From NCBI GenBank assembly GCA_965220285.1, contig OZ244818.1, forward strand, positions 4,650,001 through 4,714,000: a stretch of 64,000 nucleotides of DNA, read 5' to 3'. Source of the stretch: Bin5 sp009843665 (lineage in GTDB: Bacteria; Chloroflexota; Anaerolineae; Caldilineales; Caldilineaceae). This document shows positions 35,968 through 45,656 of the stretch, piece after piece. The notes beneath the pieces are model-generated. The model ran no database searches, had not been told where the DNA came from, and was given only the letters and a program-made list of their open reading frames with translations. Within the stretch, counting starts at the first letter, position 1. The number at the start of each line of letters is the position of its first letter. A program made the position numbers and the translations under genes.

Positions 35968-36147
35968 TATGACAGCCCGTACCTCACTCGAATCAGGCGG
36001 CGGAAGAATCTGGCTTCCGTCGCTTTTTGATTGGCGTTTTAGCACGGCAAATAAGGCTCGCAAGGAAGGGGCTGAACGATTCGCCAGGTGGTCGCCCGAC
36101 ACCATCGCCTTGTTCGCAATTCTCAAACCGGGGGCACTGCAGACGCA

Positions 36148-36897
36148 ATGGATATTCGTGGCGGAGTGGCTTTGGTGACGGGCGGCGCCCATCGCGTAGG
36201 CAAAGCGATTGCCCTGAATCTTGCACGCGCTGGCGCCGATGTAATCGTCCTTTACAACAGGTCAGGCGACGAAGCGGCAAAAACCGCCCAGGAGGCACAG
36301 GCCCTCGGCGTCAAGGCCGCGACCGTACAGTGTGATATCTCCGATCTGCAAGCCGTCCGGACGATGTCGCTCGACATGCGCGCCCGCTTCGGTCGCCTGA
36401 GCGTACTCGTCAACTCGGCCGACTGGTTCACCCAGCACCCTTTTCCTACTGAAAGCTATGACGACTGGCACCGAACCATCGATGTTGGTGTACACGGAAC
36501 TTTCTACGTCAGCAACGAACTCGCCCCCCTCCTCTTGGAGCAGCCGCAAGCAGCAATCATCAACATCGTGGACCTCTCAGTCTGGCACGCCTGGCCCAAT
36601 TTCACCGCCCACGCAGTCGCAAAGTCTGCCCTACTCGCCCTCACCCGGCAGTTGGCGCTGGAACTTGCTCCCTCCGTGCGCGTCAATGCCGTGGCCCCGG
36701 GTCCCGTGCTGCCTCCTCCCCGCTACACTGAGCAACGCCTACAGCAGAGTAGCGACCGCACACTACTCAAACGCTGGGGAGAGGCTGAAGACGTCGCCCA
36801 CGCTGTCAGATTTCTGATCGAGTCCAACTACACAACCGGCGAAGTGGTGCGCGTCGACGGCGGAGAACTAATCGCGAAACGGTCAATTCCTTCCTGA
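36148..36897 (+). CDS. SDR family oxidoreductase with His at the YxxxK tyrosine
   Basis: A 249-residue classical short-chain dehydrogenase. The cofactor motif VTGGAHRVGKAIAL suggests NADP(H) and a pteridine-reductase-like subgroup. The active-site Ser lies in IVDLSVWHAW, and the YxxxK position reads HAVAK: His (CAC) where Tyr is usual, with Lys retained. The tail NAVAPGPVLPPPRY and GEVVRVDGGE is typical. ATG at 36148 is the first start consistent with the family N-terminus. The substrate is unknown, and the substitution may be a subgroup feature. Confidence 0.83.
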   Translation: MDIRGGVALVTGGAHRVGKAIALNLARAGADVIVLYNRSGDEAAKTAQEAQALGVKAATVQCDISDLQAVRTMSLDMRARFGRLSVLVNSADWFTQHPFPTESYDDWHRTIDVGVHGTFYVSNELAPLLLEQPQAAIINIVDLSVWHAWPNFTAHAVAKSALLALTRQLALELAPSVRVNAVAPGPVLPPPRYTEQRLQQSSDRTLLKRWGEAEDVAHAVRFLIESNYTTGEVVRVDGGELIAKRSIPS

Positions 36898-37100
36898 ATG
36901 CCGAAAACAGGAAAGGCGACCCGGTACAGAAACCACCACCGGTTACTGTCATCCCACCCGGCTTTCGTCCCACGACCAGCCGCTCCCCGGCTGCCCCAGC
37001 CAAACTGCCGCGCAAGCTTCCGCAGCATAGGGAAACTCTTTTCCGCCTGCCACGTAGAGAGTTACAGCGGCACAACTAGACCTCGGACTGGAGAGGGACA

Positions 37101-37442
37101 ATGGAACTCGTGATTGTCTGGGCAGTTACCACCATCAGCCTCCTGATCATTTCCCGCATCGGCCTGTTCGGCGTGGAAATCGAGAACTTCGGAACCGCGA
37201 TCGTAGTTGCCGCCGTGCTGGGTCTGCTAAATGCTATCCTGCGCCCAATCCTCAGTTTCCTTTCCTTCCCTCTGCTCGTTCTGACTTTCGGCCTCTTCAG
37301 CGTCTTCATCAACGCCGCAGTCTTCTCACTGGCCGCGAGCCTGGTAAGCGGTTTTGAACTGCGCCGCGGCTGCTTCAGTGCGCTGGTTGGGCCGATCGCG
37401 CTTGCCGCCTTGAACACCATCATTCTGGCCGTAGTCACCTGA
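37101..37442 (+). CDS. YvlD/phage-holin-4-like membrane protein
   Basis: A 113-residue protein with four hydrophobic helices, matching the small phage_holin_4_2/YvlD family (NAILRPILSFLSFPLLVLTF, then FINAAVFSLAA). GGAGAGGG lies just upstream of the ATG. Despite the family name, chromosomal members are not known holins; a membrane-stress role is suggested for some. Monocistronic here. Confidence 0.86.
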   Translation: MELVIVWAVTTISLLIISRIGLFGVEIENFGTAIVVAAVLGLLNAILRPILSFLSFPLLVLTFGLFSVFINAAVFSLAASLVSGFELRRGCFSALVGPIALAALNTIILAVVT

Positions 37443-37693
37443 TCGGCACGAACCGTCAACTAGCCGTCCAACCTGTGCCTCGCCGCGCCGGGCGAGCCCC
37501 TTCTCAGTTCGCCCTTCTCCATACCATCTGACATCCTCTCGCAGAGGGACCTCTGCAAGAAGGACTCCGCGATTACTTGCCAGAATCGGCGGATTTTGGT
37601 AACGTTACCCTATGCTTTTCCAATGACAATCTGCGATTGCTGAGGAGTGGCGTTTGCCTTCTCTGGGGGCCTTTGGACGGGAAAGGAGCTCCG

Positions 37694-38599
37694 GTGGACC
37701 ATCTGACAGAATTCTCAAACGCAATGCGGACGGACCAGGACCGTCCGGAGAAACTGGCTCTCTTGATCGGCAAACTCACTGACCCGGGGCTGGACGTAGA
37801 TAGCTATGTCAGACGTTTGGATGAGCTGGCCGACCAGGTCGAACAGAGTATGCCCGTCGGCGCTCTCGGCCGCGCCAGGGCCGAAGCGCTGATCGCCGTG
37901 CTGCACGGCGAGTTCGACTTCTTCGGTAACGTCGAGAACTACTATGACCCGTCCAACAGTTTTCTCCACCGTGTACTCGACACGCGTCTGGGCCTCCCCA
38001 TCACATTGAGCCTCCTCTACATGGCCGTCGGCCGCCGCCTCGGGATGACTCTGCGGGGTCTGGGACTGCCCGGTCACTTCATGCTTGAATACAGCGATAT
38101 GAACGGCGTCTGGATTCTCGATCCGTTCCACGCCAAGGTCGTTGCCAGCGAAGAGCTCTCCTACTACCTCACCCAGGTCTTCCAGCAGCCAATCCGCATC
38201 TCAGTCTCCCTGGATCAATACCGGACAGACACCACCGCATGGATGCTGCGCATTCTCAATAACATGCGCTCCGTCTACATCTCTCAACACCGCTTGGGCG
38301 ATGCCCTGGCAGTGCTGAACTACATGGTAATCGTCGATCCGGAAGAGGCAATCCTCTGGCGAGACCGGGGGATGCTCCACTTTGGGTTGGAAAACATGCT
38401 TTCCGCCGAGAGCGATCTGAGGCGCTACTTTCTCCTGCGAAACCGGCTGCACCTGTTTACTGGCGAGGCCGAGCTCGTGTTCAGCGGCGTTGCCATCGGA
38501 GGCTGGATGCCTGAGGCACAGCAAGAGCCCTCCCAGGAGGATCAGCGCGTTCTCTTCGTGCTCAAGCAGATTCGGGACGAAATCAGAAGACTGAACTGA
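37694..38599 (+). CDS. SirB1/transglutaminase-like family protein
   Basis: A 301-residue protein of the SirB1 (transglutaminase-like_2 plus TPR) family. The core reads YYDPSNSFLHRVLDTRLGLP, ITLSLLYMAVGRRLG and GLPGHFMLEY, followed by two TPR-like helix pairs (GDALAVLNYMVIVDPEEAI). GTG at 37694 with AGGAG five bases upstream is preferred over the in-frame ATG at 37577, whose extra residues look non-coding. Function in this family is not firmly established. Confidence 0.83.
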   Translation: MDHLTEFSNAMRTDQDRPEKLALLIGKLTDPGLDVDSYVRRLDELADQVEQSMPVGALGRARAEALIAVLHGEFDFFGNVENYYDPSNSFLHRVLDTRLGLPITLSLLYMAVGRRLGMTLRGLGLPGHFMLEYSDMNGVWILDPFHAKVVASEELSYYLTQVFQQPIRISVSLDQYRTDTTAWMLRILNNMRSVYISQHRLGDALAVLNYMVIVDPEEAILWRDRGMLHFGLENMLSAESDLRRYFLLRNRLHLFTGEAELVFSGVAIGGWMPEAQQEPSQEDQRVLFVLKQIRDEIRRLN

Positions 38600-38606
38600 T
38601 GCCAGA

Positions 38607-39338
38607 ATGAGGATTCCTTCCGAAGCGTCCCGTTTATGGAAATTCTGTTATGTGGCGCTGACCGCCTTGCACCCACTGTTCTGCGCCCTGAAAATAGAGG
38701 GCGTGGAAAACGTTCCCCGTCAGGGCGGCGTAGTTCTGGCTTGCAACCATCCCGGTGGCATGGATAGCTTTGTCCTCGGCTTCGCATCCCCGCGCCAGGT
38801 CTTCTATATGGCAAAGAGGGAGCTCTTCAACATCCATCCGGTGGTGTCATTTCTGCTGCACAGGATAGGCGCTTTCCCAATTAACAGGGGGGCACACGAC
38901 ACGGTGGCGATCGAGTACAGCGTGGATCTCCTGAAGAAAGGCCGTGTCCTGGGTATGTTTCCGGAAGGAACGCGCAACCGCGGCAAGCCAATGCGGCGAG
39001 GAAAGAGCGGTGCCGTGCGCATCGCCATCGATGCCGGCGTACCTGTGGTGCCGGTGGCTGTACTCGGAATCCCTCACTTGCACAGAAACTGGTACAACCC
39101 CTTCAAGCGCACCAAGCTGTCCGTACAATTCGGACAGCCGGTGAACTTTCCCCCGGGAACGATGGAAGAAGTGCAGGAGTATACGACTGAGATAATGCTG
39201 GAGGTTGCCCGGATGATGCCTCCGGAGCTGCGAGGCCACTATGAGGAAGCGCTGGCCTCTCCCCACGATCGAACACCCACCGGTCCACAACCGGTAGAGC
39301 CCGTCAACCCAGGCACAAGAGACCTCGCAACCGGCTGA
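38607..39338 (+). CDS. 1-acyl-glycerol-3-phosphate acyltransferase (PlsC family)
   Basis: A 243-residue membrane-associated acyltransferase. The catalytic HxxxxD motif is NHPGGMD and the substrate motif is FPEGTRNRG; GIPHL near residue 152 fits block IV. It transfers a fatty acyl group to lysophosphatidic acid or a related glycerolipid. It starts eight bases after the SirB1-like gene, so the two are co-transcribed. The last 30 residues are Pro-rich and probably disordered. Confidence 0.9.
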   Translation: MRIPSEASRLWKFCYVALTALHPLFCALKIEGVENVPRQGGVVLACNHPGGMDSFVLGFASPRQVFYMAKRELFNIHPVVSFLLHRIGAFPINRGAHDTVAIEYSVDLLKKGRVLGMFPEGTRNRGKPMRRGKSGAVRIAIDAGVPVVPVAVLGIPHLHRNWYNPFKRTKLSVQFGQPVNFPPGTMEEVQEYTTEIMLEVARMMPPELRGHYEEALASPHDRTPTGPQPVEPVNPGTRDLATG

Positions 39339-39396
39339 CCAAAGCCCCTCACCTTCTCTCAGGCTGCCTCGTGACGGACGGCGGAGGTCTCGATTC

Positions 39397-40457
<1,061 letters not shown>

Positions 40458-40461
<4 letters not shown>

Positions 40462-42302
40462 ATCAACGCCTCCTCAACTGCCTTCTCGACCTCGCCGGCG
40501 ATATAACGAGCGCTCAGAGAAAGCCCGTCACACTTTGCCATTGATACCAGCTTCAATGCCTGCGCCGGCTCTTCCGTCGTCAGAATACTGTGTAGCTGGC
40601 CGTCGCTGTTCGCCTCAACCACAAATACAATCCTGTTTCGTTCGATGAAAGCGCGGACGCTCTCGTCAATCGGCAACGCCCGCAGCCGCAGGTAGTTGGT
40701 GGCCAACCCTGTAGCCACAAGCCGCGCTCGCGCCTCTTCAACGCCGTCGTGATTGCTGCCCAAACTGATGATCCCGACCTGTGCACCCTCGACCTCGTCC
40801 AGGACAGGTCTGGGCACCAGTTGTCGTGCCGTTTCGAACTTCCTCTTCAGCCGCTCCAGGTTCTGCTCCCAGTCTTCGGGCCGCTCGCTGTAGTAGCCGT
40901 ACTCATTGTGACCCGTACCGCGCGTGAAGTAAGCCGCCATGTTGTGTCGGGTGCCCGGGAGTGTACGATAGGCAACGCCGTCACCGTCAACATCCATGTA
41001 ACGTCCCCACGATCCTTGACGTTCCTCCAGGTCTTCGGCGCTCAGTACCTTGCCCCGCCTGAATGGAGCGTCTGAGTACTCGAACGGTTCCGAAATGTGC
41101 GAGTTCATCCCCAGGTCAAGATCGCTCAATACGAACACCAGTGTCTGCAGTTCTTCCGCCAGGTCGAATGCGATGCGTCCGAACTCAAAGCATTCGGCCG
41201 GATTGGCGGGGAACAGCACCACGTGCCTCGTATCCCCGTGCCCAAGATAGTAGGCAGCAAGAATGTCTCCCTGCGACGTACGCGTCGGCAGCCCCGTACT
41301 CGGCCCCATCCTCTGAATGTCCCAGATAACCGCCGGCACCTCGGCAAAATAGGCCAGCCCGGCAAATTCAGACATCAGGCTGATCCCCGGTCCGCTTGTA
41401 CAAGTCATCGCCCTCGCGCCCGTCCAGCCCGCGCCCACAACCATCCCGATCGCCGCCAGCTCATCTTCCGCCTGAATAACCGCCACGGTCGCCTTGCCCG
41501 TATCCTGATCCGTGCGCAATGCGGACGCATACTTCTCGACCGACTCAGCCATGCTCGACGATGGCGTGATCGGGTACCACGAGGCAAGGGACAGGCCGCC
41601 TGCGAGAGCGCCCAGCGCGCCGGCCGTGTTCCCGTCCACCAGGATCTTGCCTTCGTTGAATCCTGTCATCCTCTCGACCCGGTAGCCGTGGTGCTGCCCA
41701 ACGTGGGCGCTTGCCCAGTCAATCGCACGCTCAACCATCTCCATGTTGAGCCCAGCCGCCTTCTCCTTGCCCTCAAAATGGTGTAGCAGCGCCGCCTCAA
41801 TCTCAACCGATTCGATGCCCAGAAGCTCTGCCAGCACGCCCACGTAGACCATGTTGGCAACATAGTCCCGCAGCGCATGCGGCAACTTCGCCTCCTTCAC
41901 GAGATCCTTCACCGGCATCCCATAATACGTGACGTCTTTGCGCCTGTTGGCAACCGGCAACGAATCGTCGTAAATCACAATGCCGCCCGGCACCACCCTC
42001 TCCATATCTTCCGCCACCGTTCGGCCGTTCATACATACCTGAATGTCCGTCATCTCACGGCGGGCGAGAAATCCGTCTTTGCTCAGCCGGATGATGTACC
42101 AGGTGGGCAACCCCTGGATGTTGCTGGGAAACAGATTCTTACCGTTGATCGGAATCCCCATCTTGAAAAGGGCGCGGAGCAAGACACCATTGCTCGTCTG
42201 GCTGCCGGAACCGTTGGCCGTCGCCACGTTGATGGCAAAGTCATTGACCGCCGCCGGCGCATCCGGCTTTACAATTGGTGCTTCCCGAACTGCTACGCTC
42301 AT
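40458..42302 (-). CDS. korA: 2-oxoacid:ferredoxin oxidoreductase, gamma-alpha fusion subunit
   Basis: A 614-residue fusion: an N-terminal gamma domain (GSGSQTSNGVLLRALFKMGI, about residues 31-190) joined to the alpha pyrimidine-binding domain (GNTAGALGALAGGLSLASWY, PITPSSSMAE) and a C-terminal domain II. This layout is that of KorA/OorA-type enzymes. It is the second gene of the operon GntR-korA-korB, ten bases after the regulator. Electrons go to ferredoxin. The exact 2-oxoacid cannot be read from sequence, but 2-oxoglutarate is likeliest. Confidence 0.92.
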
Positions 42303-42312
42303 GCTTGACTCC

Positions 42313-43032
42313 TTACCTTACGGTTTCCATCTGCGAAACTCTCTCCTGGCGTGCACTGTCGCGTGCAACATCCCTTGTCCTGAGTAACAACAGGTGCTCC
42401 TCATGCAACGCTTTGGCTCTGTCGACCTCGTCTCTTTCAATGGCCTCGGCGATCCCTTCGTGATAGCCCCAGACCTCGGTCAGGTAGCCGTAGTCGGCGT
42501 ACAGGTTCAGTTCGACCGCCTCGTACGCGTCCCAATAGGCCTCCAGCAGTCCGGTGGCGAACAGGTTGTCGAGCCTGCGGAAGATCGTCATGTGAAAGGC
42601 CCGGTGCTCCTGATGCGGAATCTGAATGCGGCTCTGCTGCAGCTTGTGCCACGCCAGCGAAACATACTGCCGGAGCTCCCGCTTGTCCTCATCCGTCAAT
42701 GATAACACCGCCGGCCGCCAGAAAGCGCTCTCAATGCCGTTGCGCAGCTCACTGTACTCCCGGAAAAGCCTCTCGTTCGTTGCCAGTCCAAACATCAGAC
42801 TGGCGCGCGCCGCCGGCGTGAAGCTGTAGCTGTTGCACTCGATTCCCCGCCGCGGACGCGCCGCTACCAGCCCCAGTACGCGCGCCGCCTCCAGCTGCTC
42901 CCGCAATTTGCCGATACTGACCCCCAGTTCTGCGCTCAGTTCGTTCAGCGACGGCAGCCTGGCTCCGGGTACAAACCCGCTGTTCACAATATAGTCCAGC
43001 AGTTCCGAGTCGCTGTGCAGTTGCTTGATCAT
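42313..43032 (-). CDS. GntR/FadR-type transcriptional regulator
   Basis: A 239-residue regulator. The N-terminal winged helix includes LPSLNELSAELGVSIGKLRE and the wing LVAARPRRGIEC. The C-terminal FCD ligand domain runs to the end (EHRAFHMTIFRRLDN, LHEEHLLLLR). The start is taken at ATG 43032; the frame remains open upstream through a hydrophobic, unlikely N-terminus. Ten bases separate it from korA, so it is the first gene of that operon and probably autoregulated by a carboxylic-acid ligand. Confidence 0.88.
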   Translation of the reverse strand: MIKQLHSDSELLDYIVNSGFVPGARLPSLNELSAELGVSIGKLREQLEAARVLGLVAARPRRGIECNSYSFTPAARASLMFGLATNERLFREYSELRNGIESAFWRPAVLSLTDEDKRELRQYVSLAWHKLQQSRIQIPHQEHRAFHMTIFRRLDNLFATGLLEAYWDAYEAVELNLYADYGYLTEVWGYHEGIAEAIERDEVDRAKALHEEHLLLLRTRDVARDSARQERVSQMETVR

Positions 43033-43059
43033 ATTCGCCCTGTCCACGCACCAAAACCG

Positions 43060-43110
43060 GCCAAATAATCGGATTAATAATATCAATACTATCAAACGGT
43101 TTAATCGTAG
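43060..43110 (-). promoter_or_regulatory. AT-rich promoter/operator region of the GntR-kor operon
   Basis: A sharply AT-rich patch in otherwise GC-rich DNA, just upstream of the GntR start. On the minus strand it holds two TTGATA hexamers (43095-43090 and 43086-43081) and an inverted GATTAA (43072-43077) / TTAATC (43101-43106) pair. A possible -10 GATTAT lies 19 bases from the first TTGATA. The inverted repeat could be the regulator's own operator; this is inference. Confidence 0.35.
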
Positions 43111-43225
43111 TGGATCATCGCGAAATTGTCAACTTGAGAATTGGGGTGATCGCAATTCGCGGGCCGCGACTGCTGTATAACGCAAAGCCAGGCCGGGCGC
43201 CGTTCGCGCCCTGAACCAGACTTCC

Positions 43226-44434
43226 CTATTTGTCTCCAGCACTGCTGCCGGTCGCCAGCTGTGAAAAGGCCGCTTCCGTAAGTAGCGCCACGCCTGTCGG
43301 CATCACGCTCTCCTCAAAATCAAACGTGGGGCTGTGGTGGGGACTGTAAAATCCTTCATCCGGGTTCGCCGCGCCGACCAGAACGAAACAGCCCGGAGCC
43401 CTGTTCAGAAACTCCGCCATGTCCTCCCCCACCATCATCGGCGCAATCTGCGCCACGTTTTCTTCGCCCACAACCTCGTTGGCGATGCCCTCCATAACCT
43501 GTGCGCCTGCCTCGGAATTGATCGTCGCCGGCACGCAACTCTGCATCTCGAACTCGAAACGGGCCCCAAACGCCTGGCAGACACCTGTGCAAATCTCGTC
43601 AAAGCGCTGCAGAAGCAAATCGCGCACCGCCGGCTCAAAGCTCCGGATCGTTCCCTGAAGCACCGCGCGCTCGGAAATCACATTGCCGGCGTTTCCGCTC
43701 TGAAAGGAGGCAACAGTGACAACCGCAGTATCCGACGGATTGGCGTTCCGCGACACAATCGTCTGCAGCGCCACAACCAACTGGCTTGCGACAAGCGTCG
43801 CGTCGATCGTGTCATGCGGCGTCGCGCCGTGGCCGCCCTTGCCATGGATCGTAAGCGTAAACATGTCCGCCGCCGCCCACAACGGTCCCGGTTGCACGAC
43901 GACCTGATTGTACGGAAGCCGGCTCCACAAATGCAGACCATACGCCGCAGCCGGTCGTGGCTCATCCAGCGCGCCGTCGCTGATCATCGCCATCGCGCCG
44001 CCCAGCCCCTCCTCCGCCGGCTGAAAGACCAGCTTGACCCGCCCCGGCAATTCATTGCGATGCCTCGTCAGCAGTTGCGCCACACCCATCCCAATCGCAG
44101 TGTGCCCGTCGTGGCCGCACGCGTGCATTACACCCGAATTCTCCGAAGCAAACGGCAGCCCGGTCTCCTCGTGGATCGGCAGCGCGTCCATGTCGAAGCG
44201 CAGCAGCACCGTCTCGCTCTCTTCCGGCAGACCGTCCGGCTCCACCATCGCCACGACGCCCGTCTTGCCCACGCCCGTGCTCACCTCGAGCCCCAACCCC
44301 TGCAGATGCGCCGCCACGACCCCGGCCGTCCGCACCTCCTGAAACCCCAGCTCCGGATGCTGGTGAAAGTCCCGCCGCCACTCCACAAGCTTCGGAAGCA
44401 GCTCGTCAGCTTCTCCTCGAATCCACTCTCGCAC
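43226..44434 (-). CDS. M20 family amidohydrolase (hippurate/IAA-amino-acid hydrolase type)
   Basis: A 402-residue zinc or manganese peptidase of the M20D family. Motifs: RRDFHQHPELGFQE, RFDMDALPI, HACGHDGHTA (metal His and Asp) and FQPAEEG (catalytic Glu), then HGKGGHGATPH and a late metal His in SPHHSPTFDFEE. It cleaves N-acyl amino acids. It is transcribed away from the repeat-rich gap at 44450-45230 and from the VOC gene. Confidence 0.92.
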   Translation of the reverse strand: MREWIRGEADELLPKLVEWRRDFHQHPELGFQEVRTAGVVAAHLQGLGLEVSTGVGKTGVVAMVEPDGLPEESETVLLRFDMDALPIHEETGLPFASENSGVMHACGHDGHTAIGMGVAQLLTRHRNELPGRVKLVFQPAEEGLGGAMAMISDGALDEPRPAAAYGLHLWSRLPYNQVVVQPGPLWAAADMFTLTIHGKGGHGATPHDTIDATLVASQLVVALQTIVSRNANPSDTAVVTVASFQSGNAGNVISERAVLQGTIRSFEPAVRDLLLQRFDEICTGVCQAFGARFEFEMQSCVPATINSEAGAQVMEGIANEVVGEENVAQIAPMMVGEDMAEFLNRAPGCFVLVGAANPDEGFYSPHHSPTFDFEESVMPTGVALLTEAAFSQLATGSSAGDK

Positions 44435-44655
44435 GATTCTCTCTCCCGTCTGCCCCCGTGCATCCCTTGAAGGCCAAAACTACCAAACTTGGTCAACTAC
44501 CGAATCGGCCCTATTGTAACAGTAGCCCCCCCGATCTCCACATGCGCCCCCGAAGCAGGGCGCATTCCAATTCCGGGAAGACCTTCGCATACCTCTGGAA
44601 GCAGATCGACTCGTCGAGACTCTCTTTCTCCTTTCTGGCAGAGGACGCCCCGTCT

Positions 44656-44754
44656 CTGACCACTGACCACTAACCACTGACCACTGCAGTTCTGGGCGGT
44701 CGGGCCTATTCGGCCCTCCCTTGTGCGGGGGCGGAGCCCCCGCAACGCCCCCCC
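44656..44754. repeat. Double-hairpin repeat, family 1, copy 3
   Basis: Lead CTGACCACTGACCACTAACC is followed by the same CTGCAGTTCTGGGCGGTC block, hairpin GGGCC-TATTC-GGCCC, linker TCCCTTGT and hairpin GCGGGGGC-GGA-GCCCCCGC. The loop GGA is the reverse complement of TCC in copy 1. Confidence 0.9.
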
Positions 44755-44846
44755 TCCTACCACACGCCTCATCGACCTGGTGTCGACATTGGCAACAAGT
44801 CCCTGTTCGACCGGGTTTCGCCAACCCCCGTTCCGCTTACCCTACC

Positions 44847-44881
44847 AAATGACCGGTAGGGGCAGGCCTTGTGCCTGCCCG
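44847..44881. repeat. Hairpin repeat, family 2, copy 1
   Basis: AAATGACCGGTAGG and then stem GGGCAGGC, loop CTTGT, stem GCCTGCCC. The same 35 bases recur at 44916-44950. Confidence 0.9.
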
Positions 44882-44915
44882 CCTCGCCCCCATCGGCGCC
44901 CCCGCGTACACGCTC

Positions 44916-44950
44916 AAATGACCGGTAGGGGCAGGCCTTGTGCCTGCCCG
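44916..44950. repeat. Hairpin repeat, family 2, copy 2
   Basis: Identical to the copy at 44847-44881 over 35 bases, including the AAATGACCG lead; same stem GGGCAGGC/GCCTGCCC and loop CTTGT. Confidence 0.9.
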
Positions 44951-45005
44951 TTCACCCCCCCCCCCGAGCTGTCTACCCCTACCCCTACCCCCTACCACAA
45001 CAACT

Positions 45006-45030
45006 GTAGGGGCAGGCCTTGTGCCTGCCC
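45006..45030. repeat. Hairpin repeat, family 2, copy 3
   Basis: GTAGG followed by the GGGCAGGC-CTTGT-GCCTGCCC hairpin without the AAATGACCG lead, so the mobile or conserved core begins at GTAGGGG. Confidence 0.88.
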
Positions 45031-45233
45031 TCTTGGGCGTTCAACCGATAGATGCACATCCAAAGCCGCCTCCAAACAGACCGTCCCCCTTAGCGGTTTC
45101 ACCGAAACTGGTAATATGACTCCGACTTCGGTATACTGCCCAAAACTTGGCAAAAATACCTGCCGGTTCTGCCCGCCTCTACGCATTACGAAATACGAAC
45201 AAAGCGCGTTCTCAACACGAAGGCCCATCAACC

Positions 45234-45623
45234 ATGTCCATGATCACCGGTATCGCCGAAATCGTCCTCTGGACCCGCGACAAACAGAAAGCCGTCGCCT
45301 TCTACAAGGACCTCCTCGGCCTGGAAGTAATCTCGCCCCCCGAACTGCCCAACGTCTTCCTCAAGGCAGGCGAAGGCGCCGCCGGAATCCCCCAGATGAT
45401 CGTAATCGTACCCATGCCGCCCGAGATCGCCAGCCAGCCCCCCGGCCACCAGCTCCACCACCTGGCATTCGAGCTGCCGGCCGACCGCTTCGACGACCAG
45501 GAACAGGCCCTCCGCGCCGCCGGCTACGAGCCCCGCGGCGGCACCCATCCCGTACTCGCCAGCCGCACCATCTACATAGACGACCCCGACGGCAACGAAG
45601 TCGAGCTGATCTGCCAGCTCTAG
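45234..45623 (+). CDS. VOC (glyoxalase/dioxygenase) family protein
   Basis: A 129-residue single-module VOC protein. The first half starts ITGIAEIVLWTRDKQKAVAF and contains YKDLLGLEV; the second has HQLHHLAFELP (metal His) and ends IYIDDPDGNEVELIC (metal Glu). Small VOC proteins act as glyoxalases, isomerases or resistance proteins; this one cannot be narrowed. ATG at 45234 was chosen because upstream residues do not match the family. It precedes moeA by 33 bases. Confidence 0.86.
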   Translation: MSMITGIAEIVLWTRDKQKAVAFYKDLLGLEVISPPELPNVFLKAGEGAAGIPQMIVIVPMPPEIASQPPGHQLHHLAFELPADRFDDQEQALRAAGYEPRGGTHPVLASRTIYIDDPDGNEVELICQL

Positions 45624-45656
45624 CAGTACCCAATCCCGAGAGGGACCCAACCAAAA

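Larger units (their letters stand above)
44435..45233. other. Repeat-rich intergenic gap between divergent genes
   Basis: An 800-base gap without a credible gene. It collects one family-1 double-hairpin repeat, three family-2 hairpins, an 11-base C run (44955-44965) and a short CTACCCC tandem (about 44973-44996). Promoters for the M20 and VOC genes must lie at its ends. Confidence 0.75.

Noticed and set aside
44847..45030. Possible small CRISPR array in the repeat-rich gap
   Set aside because: Only three copies, unequal spacing, strong hairpins with a lone variant elsewhere; fits REP-like elements instead.
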